A stretch of DNA of 6,896 nt from an uncultured delta proteobacterium. Its GTDB lineage: Bacteria > Myxococcota_A > Bradymonadia > REDH01. The notes below the pieces were generated by a model. That model was not told the DNA's origin. It ran no database searches and saw only the letters and a list, made by a program, of their open reading frames with translations. Of this stretch, positions 6,123 through 6,896 are shown one piece after another (the first letter of the stretch is position 1; the number at the start of each line of letters is the position of its first letter). The stretch lies in assembly GCA_903912275.1 (NCBI GenBank), contig CAIWGR010000167.1, forward strand, positions 1 to 6,896. Direction: 5' to 3'. The translations under genes and the position numbers were made by a program.

Positions 6123-6604
6123 TTATTCGTCAGGCTCCGAAAGCTCGCGTTCAATCTCCTCCACTGACGGTAGGCCGGCGGTCGGTGCAGCCCCCGCAGC
6201 GCGTACTCGGCCTTGATCCGGTTCTTCCCCTTGCATAGGAGGAGGCCGATCGGCGGGCCATCGCTGGGGTGCCGAACCAAATCGTCGACCGCGGAGAGGT
6301 ACAGGTTCAGCTGGCCCACGTCTCCGGCCTCGAACGGCCTCGCCTTCAGCTCGATCACCACAAAACTGCGCAGCTTCAAATCGCAGAAGAGCGGGTCGAT
6401 GTAGCAATCGTCGCCGCCGACCTCCAGGTGGTACTGCCTCCCGACGAAGGCGAAGCCGGCGCCAAGCTCCAGCAGGAAGCGCTCGATGTGCACCACCAGC
6501 GCATCTTCAACCTCCCGCTCGCTTGCGGCGCCGTGTAGCGTCAGGAAGTCGAACAGGTAGGGGTCTCGCGTGGCCTGCTGCGCGAGTTCCGAGGCGGGCG
6601 GCGT
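6123..6604 (-). pseudogene. DUF1016/YhcG-family PD-(D/E)XK nuclease, C-terminal remnant with frameshift
   Basis: Matches the C-terminal nuclease domain of DUF1016 (YhcG) proteins: SELAQQATRDPYLFDFLTL, FLLELGAGFAFVGRQYHLEV, GGDDCYIDPLF, VVIELKA, NLYLSAVDDLVRHPSDG and IGLLLCKGKNRIKAEYALRG follow in the family order. The PD-(D/E)XK residues, the Asp of YIDPLF and ELK, are present, although the usual IDLLFYH reads IDPLFCD. The gene is broken twice. The whole N-terminal DUF1016 domain is missing, and the sequence joins the start of an abiEii-like gene at about 6604. Near 6170-6180 the frame changes: after GLHRP the expected family ending LPSVEEIERELSEPDE appears in another frame, stopping at TAA 6123. 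The segment that normally lies between (about 20 residues, from memory) is gone. If translated in one frame it would read on to 6053. Almost certainly non-functional as the original protein. Confidence 0.75.
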
Positions 6605-6696
6605 TGGAGGTCCGCACGATCCCGTGTGGCCTGATTTCGCAGGCGGTCTTCGAGGGCCGCCTTGAAGGAACCGGGCGTGGTGTACGAGCGGATCAT
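6541..6696 (-). pseudogene. abiEii: AbiEii-type nucleotidyltransferase toxin, truncated to its first ~30 codons
   Basis: Begins at an ATG that overlaps the abiEi stop (ATGA). It reads MIRSYTTPGSFKAALEDRLR followed by NQATRDRADLQR, like the N-terminus of AbiEii/AbiGii nucleotidyltransferase toxins (typically around 300 aa). After about residue 32 (near 6601) the frame runs into the YhcG remnant out of frame and stops at 6541, giving 51 aa. The nucleotidyltransferase active-site motif (GG..L-x-D/E-x-D) is not reached, so no toxin activity is expected. The overlapping start with an AbiEi-like gene supports the identity independently of the short match. Confidence 0.65.
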
Positions 6697-6896
6697 CGTG
6701 CGGCCTCATCGGGGGCGACCAAGCCGCGGCGCAGCGCCTGCTCGGTTGCTTGTTGGAGGATGTCGGGCGGGAGCGGCGCGGCAGCACAATCCCGCAGGGT
6801 GCGCGCCACGCTCGTGACCGGGACGTTGCCCACCCAGGTCCAATCGGTGGCCACCAGGTCGGCGTGGTGGAGAACCACGCCAGCGGGCACGCTGAG
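6693..6896 (-). CDS. abiEi: AbiEi-family type IV antitoxin, C-terminal part
   Basis: The last 67 codons of a gene entering from the right edge; the frame is open to position 6896, so the true start lies outside. VPAGVVLHHADL, the strand TWVGNVPVTSVARTLRDCA and the final helix ILQQATEQALRRGLV are characteristic of AbiEi-like antitoxins, whose N-terminal winged helix represses the operon and whose C-terminal domain counteracts the toxin. The stop overlaps the toxin gene start (ATGA), the usual abiEi-abiEii arrangement. Because the toxin gene is truncated, this antitoxin probably has no cognate partner here. Confidence 0.72.
   Translation of the reverse strand, partial: LSVPAGVVLHHADLVATDWTWVGNVPVTSVARTLRDCAAAPLPPDILQQATEQALRRGLVAPDEAAR

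Noticed and set aside
6053..6787. Single 244-aa gene spanning the YhcG remnant
   Set aside because: Its first third overlaps abiEi and the abiEii start in the wrong frame, and its end runs past the frameshift. Only the middle matches DUF1016, so an uninterrupted gene call would be a chimera created by two deletions.

Overview
The window looks like a piece of a chromosome from a GC-rich bacterium, most likely a deltaproteobacterium or myxobacterium. This is inferred from strong G/C bias at third codon positions and from a lipoprotein that joins a MopE-type DxDxDG...DCDD calcium/metal-binding motif to a SUMF1/FGE-like domain, a combination common in those groups. Every gene I can support lies on the minus strand, so transcription runs from the right edge of the window to the left.

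Right end (about 5.7-6.9 kb): this is defence and toxin-antitoxin debris. The C-terminal part of an AbiEi-type antitoxin enters from the right edge. It overlaps (ATGA) the start of an AbiEii-type nucleotidyltransferase toxin, of which only about 30 codons survive. These are fused by an apparent deletion to the C-terminal PD-(D/E)XK nuclease domain of a DUF1016/YhcG protein. That remnant in turn carries a second small deletion/frameshift near its end. Next comes a short intact ribbon-helix-helix (RHH) antitoxin with no recognisable toxin after it.

Middle (about 4.6-5.7 kb): an unrecognised short ORF (5306..5638) and a possible C-terminal gene remnant (5192..5281) lie in the same frame as the RHH antitoxin, separated from it and each other by single stop codons. 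Beyond them is about 630 bp of non-coding, partly AT-richer DNA with a hairpin, a striking 26-bp palindromic site, and a long-armed inverted repeat followed by a T run.

Left (1-4.56 kb): an exported SUMF1/FGE-fold lipoprotein lacking the FGE catalytic cysteines is followed by a large SNF2-type helicase that closely resembles DrmD of class 1 DISARM anti-phage systems. The helicase overlaps by ATGA the start of a further gene that runs out of the window. That gene begins unlike the DrmMI methylase I would expect after DrmD, and weakly resembles the N-terminal head of HNH/ScoMcrA-like restriction enzymes. The helicase and this gene are evidently co-translated and are probably a defence module. 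Whether it is DISARM, a DISARM variant or a two-gene system cannot be settled here because drmA, drmB and drmC would lie outside. Overall this reads as a defence island with one apparently intact system and the scars of at least two decayed ones.
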